64,000 nt of DNA, taken from contig CALEIM010000127.1 of NCBI GenBank assembly GCA_937876395.1, positions 1-64,000 of the forward strand, written 5' to 3'. The number at the start of each line of letters is the position of its first letter. Position 1 is the first letter of the stretch. Under the pieces are notes generated by a model. The model saw only the letters and a program-made list of their open reading frames with translations, ran no database searches and was not told the origin of the DNA. This document shows, piece by piece, positions 8,980-16,542 of this stretch. The DNA comes from an uncultured Wenzhouxiangella sp. (lineage in GTDB: Bacteria; Pseudomonadota; Gammaproteobacteria; Xanthomonadales; Wenzhouxiangellaceae). The position numbers and the translations under genes are program-made.

Positions 8980-9040
8980 CCCGGCCGAACCCCCGCGCCC
9001 GGCCCGCGCGTAGACCTCCCTCCCACCCGCCCGCCTCCCC

Positions 9041-9913
9041 ATGTCCTGGTTCCAGCGCAAGACCGCCGGCATCAAAACCCAACGCGCCGAGCAGAACGAG
9101 TCGCCCGAGGGCTACTGGCGGCGGGACCCGGTCACGGGCGAGATGGTCAGCCTCCGCGCGCTGGAGGAGAACTTCATGGTAACCGACTCCGGCCACCACT
9201 TCCCGCTCAGCGGCCTCGGTTACTGCCGGATGCTCTTCGACGACGGTGCCTTCGAGCGCTTCGACGCCGACCTCGTCTCGGACGACCCGCTCGACTTCCA
9301 CGACCGCAAGCGGTACGCCGCCCGCCTCGACGCCGCGCAGCACAAGACCGGCCTCAACGACGCCGTCGTCTCCGCGCTCGGGACCGTCGGCGGGCACACG
9401 CTCTCGCTGGCGGCGATGGACTTCACGTTCATCGGCGGCTCGATGGGGTCCGTCGTGGGCGAGGTCATCACGCGGGCCATCCGGCGGGCGGCCGAGCACC
9501 GGTGCGCGCTGATGATCATCTCGCAGAGCGGCGGCGCGCGCATGATGGAGGGCGCGCTCAGCCTGATGCAGATGGCCAAGACGTCCGCCAACCTCGCGGT
9601 GCTCGACGAGATGGGCCTCCCCTACGTCTCGCTGATGACGTACCCGACCACCGGCGGCGTGACGGCCTCGTTCGCGATGCTCGGCGACTTCAACGTGGCC
9701 GAGCCGGGCGCGCTCATCGGCTTCGCCGGGCCGCGCGTCATCCGCGAGACCATCGGGCGCGACCTCCCGAAGGGCTTCCAGAGTGCCGAGTTCCTGCTGG
9801 AGCAGGGCTTCCTCGACGACATCGTGCCGCGCCCGAGGCTGCGCGGCGCGCTCATCCACATGCTGGATCTCCTCTTCGAGGACGCGGAGCCGCGCACCGC
9901 CGAGCCCGCATAG
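9041..9913 (+). CDS. accD: Acetyl-CoA carboxylase carboxyltransferase subunit beta, zinc ribbon degenerate
   Basis: This 290-residue subunit carries the crotonase-fold half that, with AccA, transfers carboxylate from carboxybiotin to acetyl-CoA to give malonyl-CoA for fatty acid synthesis. Family motifs are clear: KTGLNDAVVSALG, GGSMGSVVGE, SQSGGARMMEGALSLMQM and PTTGGVTASFAMLGD. The N-terminal region that normally holds a four-cysteine zinc ribbon (two CxxC pairs) instead reads YWRRDPVTGEMVS and later VTDSGHHFPLS, with no cysteines at those positions. The nearest Cys, in GYCRML, is out of pattern. The catalytic half looks intact, so the enzyme is probably active but metal-free at this site. 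Confidence 0.9.
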   Translation: MSWFQRKTAGIKTQRAEQNESPEGYWRRDPVTGEMVSLRALEENFMVTDSGHHFPLSGLGYCRMLFDDGAFERFDADLVSDDPLDFHDRKRYAARLDAAQHKTGLNDAVVSALGTVGGHTLSLAAMDFTFIGGSMGSVVGEVITRAIRRAAEHRCALMIISQSGGARMMEGALSLMQMAKTSANLAVLDEMGLPYVSLMTYPTTGGVTASFAMLGDFNVAEPGALIGFAGPRVIRETIGRDLPKGFQSAEFLLEQGFLDDIVPRPRLRGALIHMLDLLFEDAEPRTAEPA

Positions 9914-10056
9914 ACGGCGTCCCAGGCGGCGCGTCGTCCGGGGCCGCGCGGCACAGCAGAGGTCTCGAATCTGCAAGCGCGCGCGCACGGAACCAGCGCG
10001 CGTGCCGTATGCTTAGCGTGTCTGTGGACCTCTGAACCAGCGCGCCTCGCCGCCCC

Positions 10057-12501
10057 GTGGCCTCATCCTCCGCCTCCTCCGACCGCGGGCCGGGCTCGAA
10101 GAGTCCGGAGCGCCCGGTGCGGCCGTTCCCGTTCGCGACGGTCTTCAGCCTGCAGCGGCTGGTGGACTTCTGGGAGACGACGGCGGCGGACCCCACCTCA
10201 CCGTGGGCCTCCTTCGCGAAAATCGTCTGCGCCCGGCTGGCCGACGCGCCCGCGCTCCGGCACCCCGCGCTCGACGGTTCCACGCTCCGCTCCCATCCCG
10301 ATCTCGTGGACCTGATGATGAGCGCGATCTTTTCGCGCGCGCTCTGGGAAGAGCAGGTCGCCGCCGTGACGCCGCCGTTCGAGGCCGAGGTGCTCTACGC
10401 CACGCCGACGTGCGAGCGGCTCGGCCTCTTCGTGCCCGACGCGATGCACCGCCGCATGAGCCTCGGCCAGCGCGGCTTCGAGGTGGGCCGCACGATGATG
10501 GCCTACTACCTGATCCTGGAACGCTGCTACGGAGTCTCGGTCCCCTACGAGTTCCCGCTCATCCTCACCATCACCGATGCCGGGACCGGGCTGGAGCGGC
10601 ACTTCAAGTTCTCCGTCGATACGCGGTTCGCGTGGATCGAGGGCGAGGGGCCTCCGCTCAGCGACGCCGACCGCGAGCGCCTCCTCGCCGAACCGACCGA
10701 CCGCGCGCTCTGGGAACGCCTCCTCCCGCCCCACCACTTCACGCTGCACGGCTTCGGCGTCGTCGGCGCGGTGGACGTGACGGACCAGCAGGCGACCTCG
10801 GCGCTCAAGAACGACCTGCTCCAGCGCGAGGGCCTCACCGCGGAGGCGGCGCTGGACCGGATGGAGGGGCATCTGCGGGCGCTCCTGCGGTGCCCGTCGC
10901 TGCGCCTCGGACTGCTCTGCCTGGAGGACGGCTCCCTCGACGACCGCTCCCGCGACCCGACGACGCGGCGCGTGCGGCCCGTCGGGCGGAGCCTGCTGCT
11001 CTCGGAGGGAGAGATCCCGTTCTGCCCGAACCGCGCCGCGTCCCTCTACGCCGAGGCGCTGGACGCGCGCGGCCCGGTCGTCGTCCCCGACCTCGCGGCC
11101 CGCGTCCCGAGGACGGCCTACGAGTCCCACCTCCTCGCTGAGGGCGTGGCGAGCGTCGTGATCGCGCCGCTCCGCGTGGACGGGCGGGCGGTGGGCCTGC
11201 TCGAGCTGGCCGCCTCGGAGCGCAGGGCGCTCCACGCCTTCAACGCGATGAAGATCGGCGAGGTGACGGGCCTCTTCGCCATCGCCCTCCGCCGCAGCCT
11301 CGACGAGCGCGAGGACCACGTCCAGACCGTCATCAAGACGCAGTGCACGGCCGTCCACCCGGTCGTCGAGTGGCGCTTCCGCGAGGCGGCGCTGCGCTTC
11401 CTCGACGCTCCGCAGGAGGTCCACGGCCAGCGCCGGATGGAGCCGATCGTCTTCGACACGGTCTTCCCGCTCTACGGCCTCTCCGACATCCGCGACTCGG
11501 CGACGCACCGCACCGAAGCCATCGCGGCCGACCTCACCGAGCAGCTCAGCCTCGCCTTCGCGGTGGTCGTCGAGGCGGCGGCGCACCGCTCGCTGCCGGG
11601 CCTCGACGAGCTGGGCTACCGCATCCAGCGCTCCATCGACGAGCTCGCCGATGGGCTCAGCGCCGAGCACGAGGTCGGCGTCGTCGAGTTCCTGCAGCGC
11701 GACGTGGAGGGGCTCTTCGAGCACCTCGCGCGCTATGGCCCCACCGTCCGCGAGCGCGTCGAAGCCTACCGCGCCGCGCTCGACCCGAGGCTCGGGGTGC
11801 TCTACCAGGCCCGCCGCCGCTACGAGGAGTCCGTCGCCGAGATCAACGAGGCCATCGCCTGCCACCTCGAACGGCAGGAGGGCTACGCGCAGGCCCTCGT
11901 CCCGCACTACTTCGAGAAGTACAAGACCGACGGCGTCGAGCACAACATCTACGTCGGGGCGGCTCTGCTGGAGGACGCGGCCGGGTTCGACCCGCTCGCG
12001 CTGCGCAACCTGCAGCTCTGGCAGCTCATGACGATGTGCGGGACGGCGTGGGCGCTCGACCGCCTCGCCGGGCGGCTCCCGATGCCGCTCGAGGTCGCCC
12101 ACCTCGTCCTCGTCCAGAACAACCCGCTCGCCATCCGCTTCCGCTACGACGAGAAGCGCTTCGACGTGGACGGGGCCTACAACACCCGCTACGAGATCAT
12201 CAAGAAGCGGATCGACAAGGCGGTGGTGCAGGACCGCGAGGAGCGGCTGACCCAGCCCGGCACGCTCGCCGTCGTCTACTCGCAGACCCGCGCCGCCGAG
12301 ACGTACCGGACCTACTTCGACTACCTGCACGCGGCGGGCTACGTCGGCGCACGGGTCGAGGACGTCGCGCTCGAGTCCATGCCGGGCGTCCACGGCCTCC
12401 GCGCGCTCCGCGTGCCCATCGCCGCGCGGCCGCCGGAGATGGAGCTCGACGTGACGCCGGAGCGGACGCGCGAGGCCGTGCTCCACCTCGTCGAAGGCTG
12501 A
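10057..12501 (+). CDS. Large GAF-domain protein of unknown function
   Basis: This 814-residue soluble protein lies between accD and sixA. Residues about 310-415 look like a GAF domain: ARGPVVVPDLAARVP, GVASVVIAPLRVDGRAVG, LLELAA, then a long helix. The flanking regions are helical and have no recognised enzymatic motif. No histidine kinase, GGDEF, or DNA-binding signature is seen. I believe related long GAF proteins occur in Bacteroidota, probably as sensors. The start is GTG at 10,057, because no ATG precedes the conserved part in frame. An antisense frame covers nearly all of it and is a codon-bias artefact. Confidence 0.7.
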   Translation: MASSSASSDRGPGSKSPERPVRPFPFATVFSLQRLVDFWETTAADPTSPWASFAKIVCARLADAPALRHPALDGSTLRSHPDLVDLMMSAIFSRALWEEQVAAVTPPFEAEVLYATPTCERLGLFVPDAMHRRMSLGQRGFEVGRTMMAYYLILERCYGVSVPYEFPLILTITDAGTGLERHFKFSVDTRFAWIEGEGPPLSDADRERLLAEPTDRALWERLLPPHHFTLHGFGVVGAVDVTDQQATSALKNDLLQREGLTAEAALDRMEGHLRALLRCPSLRLGLLCLEDGSLDDRSRDPTTRRVRPVGRSLLLSEGEIPFCPNRAASLYAEALDARGPVVVPDLAARVPRTAYESHLLAEGVASVVIAPLRVDGRAVGLLELAASERRALHAFNAMKIGEVTGLFAIALRRSLDEREDHVQTVIKTQCTAVHPVVEWRFREAALRFLDAPQEVHGQRRMEPIVFDTVFPLYGLSDIRDSATHRTEAIAADLTEQLSLAFAVVVEAAAHRSLPGLDELGYRIQRSIDELADGLSAEHEVGVVEFLQRDVEGLFEHLARYGPTVRERVEAYRAALDPRLGVLYQARRRYEESVAEINEAIACHLERQEGYAQALVPHYFEKYKTDGVEHNIYVGAALLEDAAGFDPLALRNLQLWQLMTMCGTAWALDRLAGRLPMPLEVAHLVLVQNNPLAIRFRYDEKRFDVDGAYNTRYEIIKKRIDKAVVQDREERLTQPGTLAVVYSQTRAAETYRTYFDYLHAAGYVGARVEDVALESMPGVHGLRALRVPIAARPPEMELDVTPERTREAVLHLVEG

Positions 12502-12525
12502 CCGGCAGCACGATCGCGCGCGTTC

Positions 12526-13020
12526 TCAGTCGCCGAGCGCCTTCGGAGGGACGAGCCAGATCAGCTCGCCGCGCCCGAACGCGACGTCCTGCCAGCGCGC
12601 CACGCCGAGGTCCACGCGGGCGAGGGCGGCCGTCGGGTAGCGCACCGCGCCGCCGCCGATGAGCCGGCTGACCATCATGCCCCACGTCGGCTCGTGGCCG
12701 ACGAGCAGGAGCACGTCGGCGTCGTCATCCTCGGCGCGGATCTGCACGAGGAGGTCGGCGGGCGAGGCCATGTAGAGCGCCCGCGTCTCGCGCACCGGCG
12801 CGGTCCAGCCGCCCTCCGCCATCGCGATCTCGACCGTCGTCCGGGCGCGCTCGGCCGTCGAGGTCACGATCCGGTCCGGGAGCACGCCGCACGCCGCGAT
12901 GAAGCGGCCCATCGTGGCAGCGGCGCTCCGGCCGCGCCCGGCGAGCGGCCGCTCGTGATCGGTAGAGAAGTCGGCGTCCCAGTCGGACTTACCGTGGCGG
13001 AGGAAGAGAAGGGTTTTCAC
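12526..13020 (-). CDS. sixA: SixA-like histidine phosphatase
   Basis: This 164-residue protein of the histidine phosphatase (phosphoglycerate mutase-like) superfamily has the catalytic RHG motif at residues 8-10 (LRHGKSDWD). A second conserved His sits in LLVGHEPTWG. The size and lack of insertions fit SixA, which dephosphorylates phosphohistidine, for example on phosphotransfer domains. The substrate here is unknown. The gene is convergent with the GAF-domain gene (24-base gap). It lies downstream of the permease gene on the same strand and could be the last gene of that transcript. Confidence 0.85.
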   Translation of the reverse strand: MKTLLFLRHGKSDWDADFSTDHERPLAGRGRSAAATMGRFIAACGVLPDRIVTSTAERARTTVEIAMAEGGWTAPVRETRALYMASPADLLVQIRAEDDDADVLLLVGHEPTWGMMVSRLIGGGAVRYPTAALARVDLGVARWQDVAFGRGELIWLVPPKALGD

Positions 13021-13044
13021 GTAGTCCGTGGTCGTTTTTCGCTC

Positions 13045-14079
13045 TCATGAAAACTGGTACCGGCGGAAGGTCGTCACCGATTCCTGCACGAACACCTTGA
13101 GCACGGCCGCCGCCGGGACGGCCAGCAGGAGGCCGACCAGCCCGAACAGCTCCCCGGCCACGAGCAGCACGATCAGCACGGCGAGCGGGTGCAGCTCGAC
13201 GTTCCGCGAGATCAGAAGCGGCTGCGCCACCACGTTGTCGATGAGCTGGATGGTGCCGAAGGCGATGAGGATCGGGACCGTCTTCACGAACGAGCCCGTC
13301 GTGACGACCGCCACGACGACGGCGAGCGACGCGCCGATGAGGGGGCCGAGGAATGGGATCAGGTTCGCCAGCCCCGCCACGAGCCCGATCAGGAAATAAT
13401 ACTCGACGTCGAGGATCCAGAGCGCGAGCGTCGAGAGCAGCCCGACGAGGGTCGCGGCGAGAAGCTGGCCGCGCAGATAGCCGCCGAGCTGCGAGTCGGC
13501 CTTGTGGAGCACGTTGAGCGTGAACTCGAAGTAGCGGTTCGGGACGAGGCTGATGAAGCCCTTGCGGAAGCGCCGCCCGTCCTTGAGCAGGAAGAAGCCG
13601 ATGAAGGGGATCATGACGAGCTGGATGACGAGGCCGAGCACTCCGGGGACGAGCCCGACGGCGTCGTCGAGGTGGTCGGCGGCGAACGCGGCGAGGCGGC
13701 CCTGCAGGTCCGGCGGCCGCATCCCGAGCGGGGCGAGGCGCGCGCCGAGCCAGCGCTCGACGGCCGCCATCGCCTCCGAGGCGGCGCTCAGGTCGATCTC
13801 CTGCAGCGAGCGGACCTGGTCGGCCAGCACCGGGGCCAGCAGCACGAGCGGCACGCCGATCCCCACGAGCAACCCGGCGAAGACGAGCGCGGCGGCCTGA
13901 GCGCGCCGCAGGCCCTGCGCCTCAATCCGGTTGGCGAGCGGGTCCAGCAGATAGGCCAGGAGCGCGCCCAGTATCACCATCTGCGCGACCTCGCCCACCG
14001 GCCCCAGCATCCAGACGACCGCCCCCACGCCGACGACGAGCGCGACGAGCCTAGCCCATCCTGGCATCCGTGATCTCAT
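13045..14079 (-). CDS. AI-2E/PerM-family membrane permease
   Basis: This 344-residue integral membrane protein has seven to eight predicted hydrophobic segments. It shows the AI-2E family layout: a paired N-terminal helix hairpin (WMLGPVGEVAQMVILGALLA), a periplasmic or cytosolic middle, and the conserved GLVAGLANLIPFLGPLIG stretch. It ends in a helix pair with LAVPAAAVLKVF. Family members export small molecules or act as Na+/H+ antiporters, and autoinducer transport is proven for few. The gene overlaps the cyclic-nucleotide-binding gene by 29 bases, so it is translated as part of that operon. Confidence 0.87.
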   Translation of the reverse strand: MRSRMPGWARLVALVVGVGAVVWMLGPVGEVAQMVILGALLAYLLDPLANRIEAQGLRRAQAAALVFAGLLVGIGVPLVLLAPVLADQVRSLQEIDLSAASEAMAAVERWLGARLAPLGMRPPDLQGRLAAFAADHLDDAVGLVPGVLGLVIQLVMIPFIGFFLLKDGRRFRKGFISLVPNRYFEFTLNVLHKADSQLGGYLRGQLLAATLVGLLSTLALWILDVEYYFLIGLVAGLANLIPFLGPLIGASLAVVVAVVTTGSFVKTVPILIAFGTIQLIDNVVAQPLLISRNVELHPLAVLIVLLVAGELFGLVGLLLAVPAAAVLKVFVQESVTTFRRYQFS

Positions 14080-14608
14080 CGCCGTCCTCCCCGTCCGGGT
14101 CCACCGCTACGCCGAGCACCTCGAGCTGTTCGTGAAGTCCCTGCAGCCGGGCGTCCGCGTGGAGCAGGCGGCTGCCGAGGTTGCGCGCGAGTGGCAGCAG
14201 CAGCTTGACGCCCAGGCGCGGCGCGCGCTCGATGAGGTCGTAGAGCTCGGCCTGGAAGAGGCCGTGCAGCTCGGCCGCCGCCGTCGCGACGGCGCGTGCC
14301 GAGCGCGGCGTCTCGTTCAGGAGCGCGATCTCGCCGAAGAAATCCCCGCTGCCGAGCGTGGCGAGCGTGCGGCCCGTCGTCTCGTGGAGGATGGCGACGG
14401 ACCCGCTCTCGATGACGTACATCCCGACGCCCGGATCGCCCTGGCGGAAGATCACCTCGTCGGCGTCGTAGTGCCGCCGGTAGAGGATCTTCTCCAGCTC
14501 GGCCAGCTCGCGCCGGTTGAGGTCGTGGAACATCGGGACGCGCTTCAGGAGCGCCTGCGTCCCGGCCGTCGGCCTCGGGCGAAAAATGTTACTCCAGAGG
14601 CTATCCAT
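14051..14608 (-). CDS. Cyclic nucleotide-binding domain protein
   Basis: This 185-residue protein is essentially one cNMP-binding (CRP-type) beta-roll, residues about 25-140, plus a short acidic C-terminal helix. No DNA-binding helix-turn-helix follows. The phosphate-binding cassette FFGEIALLNETPRSARA (residues 90-105) keeps the Gly-Glu pair and the RSA Arg-Ser needed for cyclic nucleotide contact, so ligand binding is plausible. It could be a ligand-dependent regulator of a partner protein. The start overlaps the stop of the metallo-hydrolase gene (ATGA), and the 3' end overlaps the permease start by 29 bases. Both point to a coupled operon. Confidence 0.87.
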   Translation of the reverse strand: MDSLWSNIFRPRPTAGTQALLKRVPMFHDLNRRELAELEKILYRRHYDADEVIFRQGDPGVGMYVIESGSVAILHETTGRTLATLGSGDFFGEIALLNETPRSARAVATAAAELHGLFQAELYDLIERAPRLGVKLLLPLARNLGSRLLHADARLQGLHEQLEVLGVAVDPDGEDGDEITDARMG

Positions 14609-15465
14609 CAGTCCCTTCCCTCGGCAACGTGATCATGAACATCGTCCGAGCGGAGGACGAGCCCCTGGTAGGCGACGGTGCAGGCGATGCCGTGCGGTTC
14701 GAGGCGCAGCGCGGCCGCTTCGGCGACCGCGTCGAGCGCGTCGTCGCTCCGGTCCGGGTCGTGGTGGAAGAGGACGAGCCGCCCGACACCCGCCTCGGCG
14801 GCCAGGGCGACGGCCTCGTCCACGCTGCTGTGCCCCCAGCCGCGCCGCACGCCAACCTCCTCGGCGAGATACTGCGCGTCGTGGCAGAGCACATCCGCGC
14901 CCCGGCAGAACGCCACGATCTCCGCGTGCGCGACGGTCGGCCCCGGCGCTCCGAGCTCGTTGTCCGGCACGAACACGAACGACCGCCCCGCGTGCTCGAC
15001 GCGGTATCCGAACGCTCCACCGGGATGGTTCACCGCCTGCCGCGTCACGTGCAGCCCGTATCCCCGGAGATCCTCCAGCGCCTGCTCACCGACGCGCCTG
15101 ACCCGGGAAGCCAGGTCGGCAGGCTCCAGCGGATAGTGCCGCCCGTCGAAGAGGTCGAGTGGCGACCACAGAGTTCCGCCCGCGTCGTAATCAAACAGGT
15201 GGAGGCGGCGGCCGGGCTCGTAGAGCGGCGCGAAGAACGGAAAGCCGAGCAGGTGGTCCGCGTGCAGGTGCGTCAGAAGGACGAACACCTCGTCCTCGGT
15301 GCCGAGCAGCGAGCGCCCGAGCGGCCGGATACCGGTTCCCGCATCGAGCACGAGCACGCACCCGCCGACGGCGACCGAGACGCAGGTCGTGTGCCCGCCG
15401 TAGCGCACGAACGCCGCGCCCGGCGCGGGCACCGAGCCCCGAACTCCCCAGAACGTAACGGTCAT
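14608..15465 (-). CDS. Metallo-beta-lactamase-fold hydrolase, phosphodiesterase-like
   Basis: This 285-residue MBL-fold enzyme begins MTVTFWGVRGSVPAPG, and the metal motif is HLHADH at residues 66-71. Later ligands are at WGHSS and FHHDPDRSDD. The WGVRGS-PxPG...RYGGHTTCV pattern is typical of the MBL branch close to RNase Z and class III cyclic-nucleotide phosphodiesterases, and relatives occur next to or fused with signalling domains. A role in hydrolysing a cyclic nucleotide or phosphodiester is an inference strengthened by its cNMP-binding and Pycsar-like neighbours. The ATG overlaps the upstream stop (ATGA), and its stop overlaps the next start. Confidence 0.85.
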   Translation of the reverse strand: MTVTFWGVRGSVPAPGAAFVRYGGHTTCVSVAVGGCVLVLDAGTGIRPLGRSLLGTEDEVFVLLTHLHADHLLGFPFFAPLYEPGRRLHLFDYDAGGTLWSPLDLFDGRHYPLEPADLASRVRRVGEQALEDLRGYGLHVTRQAVNHPGGAFGYRVEHAGRSFVFVPDNELGAPGPTVAHAEIVAFCRGADVLCHDAQYLAEEVGVRRGWGHSSVDEAVALAAEAGVGRLVLFHHDPDRSDDALDAVAEAAALRLEPHGIACTVAYQGLVLRSDDVHDHVAEGRD

Positions 15466-16098
15466 TGCGGCACGGGCGTGGTGGGCGGGGCGGACTGGAT
15501 GGGGACCGTCTGCACCGTGTCGGGGCGCACGTCGATCACGTCCGTTGCGACGAGGAAGTACGTCCCGATGAAGAGCAACACGCCGATGACGATGCTGAAC
15601 ATAAAGACCGTGTACGAGGTCCGGAGCAGCTTGAACTTCGTCGTCAGCACGCTGCCGAGGCCGTACAGGTCGCGGATCATGTTGCGGTAGAGGCGGTCGT
15701 TGTCCTGCATCAGCTCCGTCATCCCGACCTCGAAGTCGTCGCTCGACATGTTCGCGAAGTGACCGAAGAAGAGGATGTTGGCGCTGTTGCGTCGGACCTG
15801 CTCCAGCGTGACGGGCTCCTCGCTGACGCGGGGCCGCGCCGAGCGGATCGCGAAGACCATCGAGATGAGGCACCCGATCATCAGCACGGTCGTCGGGATC
15901 AGCAGCCACGGGTTCGAGTCGATCTTCGGGGAGATCGCGCCGAGGAGGATCGGGAGGATGAGGCCGTTGATCGAGATCATGATGTTGGCCTTGGTGTCGG
16001 CGAGCCCCGAGAGGTCCATGTGGACCTGGTACGAGGTCCGGAACATCGTCTCGACGCCGCGGCTCGATCCGAGCGCGCCGTCCTTCTTCGCGGCCTTG
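15462..16098 (-). CDS. Pycsar-effector-like membrane protein (PycTM/DUF5706), 5' part missing
   Basis: About 211 residues follow the breakpoint. They match the C-terminal module of Pycsar effector proteins: RGVETMFRTSYQVHMDLS, ADTKANIMISINGLILPIL (first membrane helix), a second helix, a soluble loop (LFFGHFANMSSDDFEVGM), a coiled segment and a final hydrophobic helix near the end. Known relatives carry an N-terminal HD phosphohydrolase domain; here that part is gone. The frame instead continues into an unrelated M23 peptidase fragment. The stop overlaps the MBL gene start by four bases. In characterised Pycsar systems such proteins are membrane-damaging effectors of cCMP/cUMP signalling; a similar role here is inference. 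Confidence 0.8.
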
Positions 16099-16110
16099 AA
16101 GCTGTCGCCC
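16090..16110. other. Breakpoint 1: left block fused to M23 peptidase fragment
   Basis: Within a single minus-strand open frame, the residues change abruptly from gammaproteobacterial M23 peptidase sequence (DFALDIRKGDSF) to the Bacteroidota-type Pycsar module (KAAKKDGALGSSRGVE). Base composition and codon choice change at the same place. The exact base cannot be fixed by eye because GGCGACAGCTTCAAG could fit either side. Confidence 0.85.
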
Positions 16111-16505
16111 TTGCGGATATCCAGTGCAAAGTCTATGTCCCAACCAAAAATTGAGGCCAGCTGCATGATCAGGCCGTCCTCAATCTCTGATTGAACACCG
16201 GCATGATACAGTGATGTGGTTATGGTGCTGCTGCGCAAGGCCACCTGGGTGTCGGGGGTGCGGGAGTGGCGTTCATAGGCAAAACCGTTGTCTGCACGGG
16301 CAAAGACCTGGCGCTCCAGGCGGTCCAGGACATGCTCAAGGCTAACCAGGGTCTTGTCCGCATCCAGCCAGAACACAAACTTGTGCCCGGGATACAACCG
16401 GGCAAGCTTTTTGGACTCGTCACAACAGTTGAGCACTTCGTACATGGCTCTGTCGGACAGCCCCGCGCGCTTGAAAATGACAGACAGCGAATCGCCGGGC
16501 TTGAC
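16099..16505 (-). pseudogene. Internal fragment of MepM-like M23 murein endopeptidase
   Basis: About 135 codons encode the N-terminal, pre-catalytic part of a gammaproteobacterial M23 peptidase. They cover the OapA/LysM-like stretch VKPGDSLSVIFKRAGLSDR, the following KLARLYPGHKF domain, and SLYHAGVQSEIEDGLIMQLA-IFGWDIDFALDIRKGDSF. The catalytic HxH domain, which should follow, is absent because the frame passes into the Pycsar-like sequence. The signal or anchor region and start codon are absent too, since upstream lies a VOC gene start in another frame. The first in-frame ATG is internal, at 16,445. It is a fragment, not a working gene. Confidence 0.85.
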
Positions 16506-16506
16506 C
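16494..16506. other. Breakpoint 2: M23 fragment fused to VOC gene start
   Basis: The 13 bases GGTCAAGCCCGGC (read on the minus strand) make sense in two frames. They can end the VOC stub (GQAR) or begin the M23 fragment (VKPG). Coding identity switches frame here, so this is the second junction, with possible microhomology. Confidence 0.7.
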
Positions 16507-16542
16507 GTGGTTGAACCAGAGACAGGTGATGATCTCGGTCAT
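16495..16542 (-). pseudogene. 5' stub of a VOC/PhnB-like protein gene
   Basis: Sixteen codons beginning at an ATG that overlaps the DUF1428 stop (ATGA) read MTEIITCLWFNHGQAR. This is the characteristic N-terminus of the PhnB/3-demethylubiquinone-9 3-methyltransferase-type VOC family, whose genes I recall often lying beside DUF1428 and HxlR genes. The rest of the gene is missing, replaced by M23 sequence. Short length limits certainty, but context and motif agree. Confidence 0.65.

Noticed and set aside
15462..16445. A genuine M23-Pycsar fusion protein
   Set aside because: The frame joins the pre-catalytic part of a peptidase to a membrane effector module from another phylum, lacks a proper start and lies at a composition break. 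A chimera is far more likely than a functional fusion.
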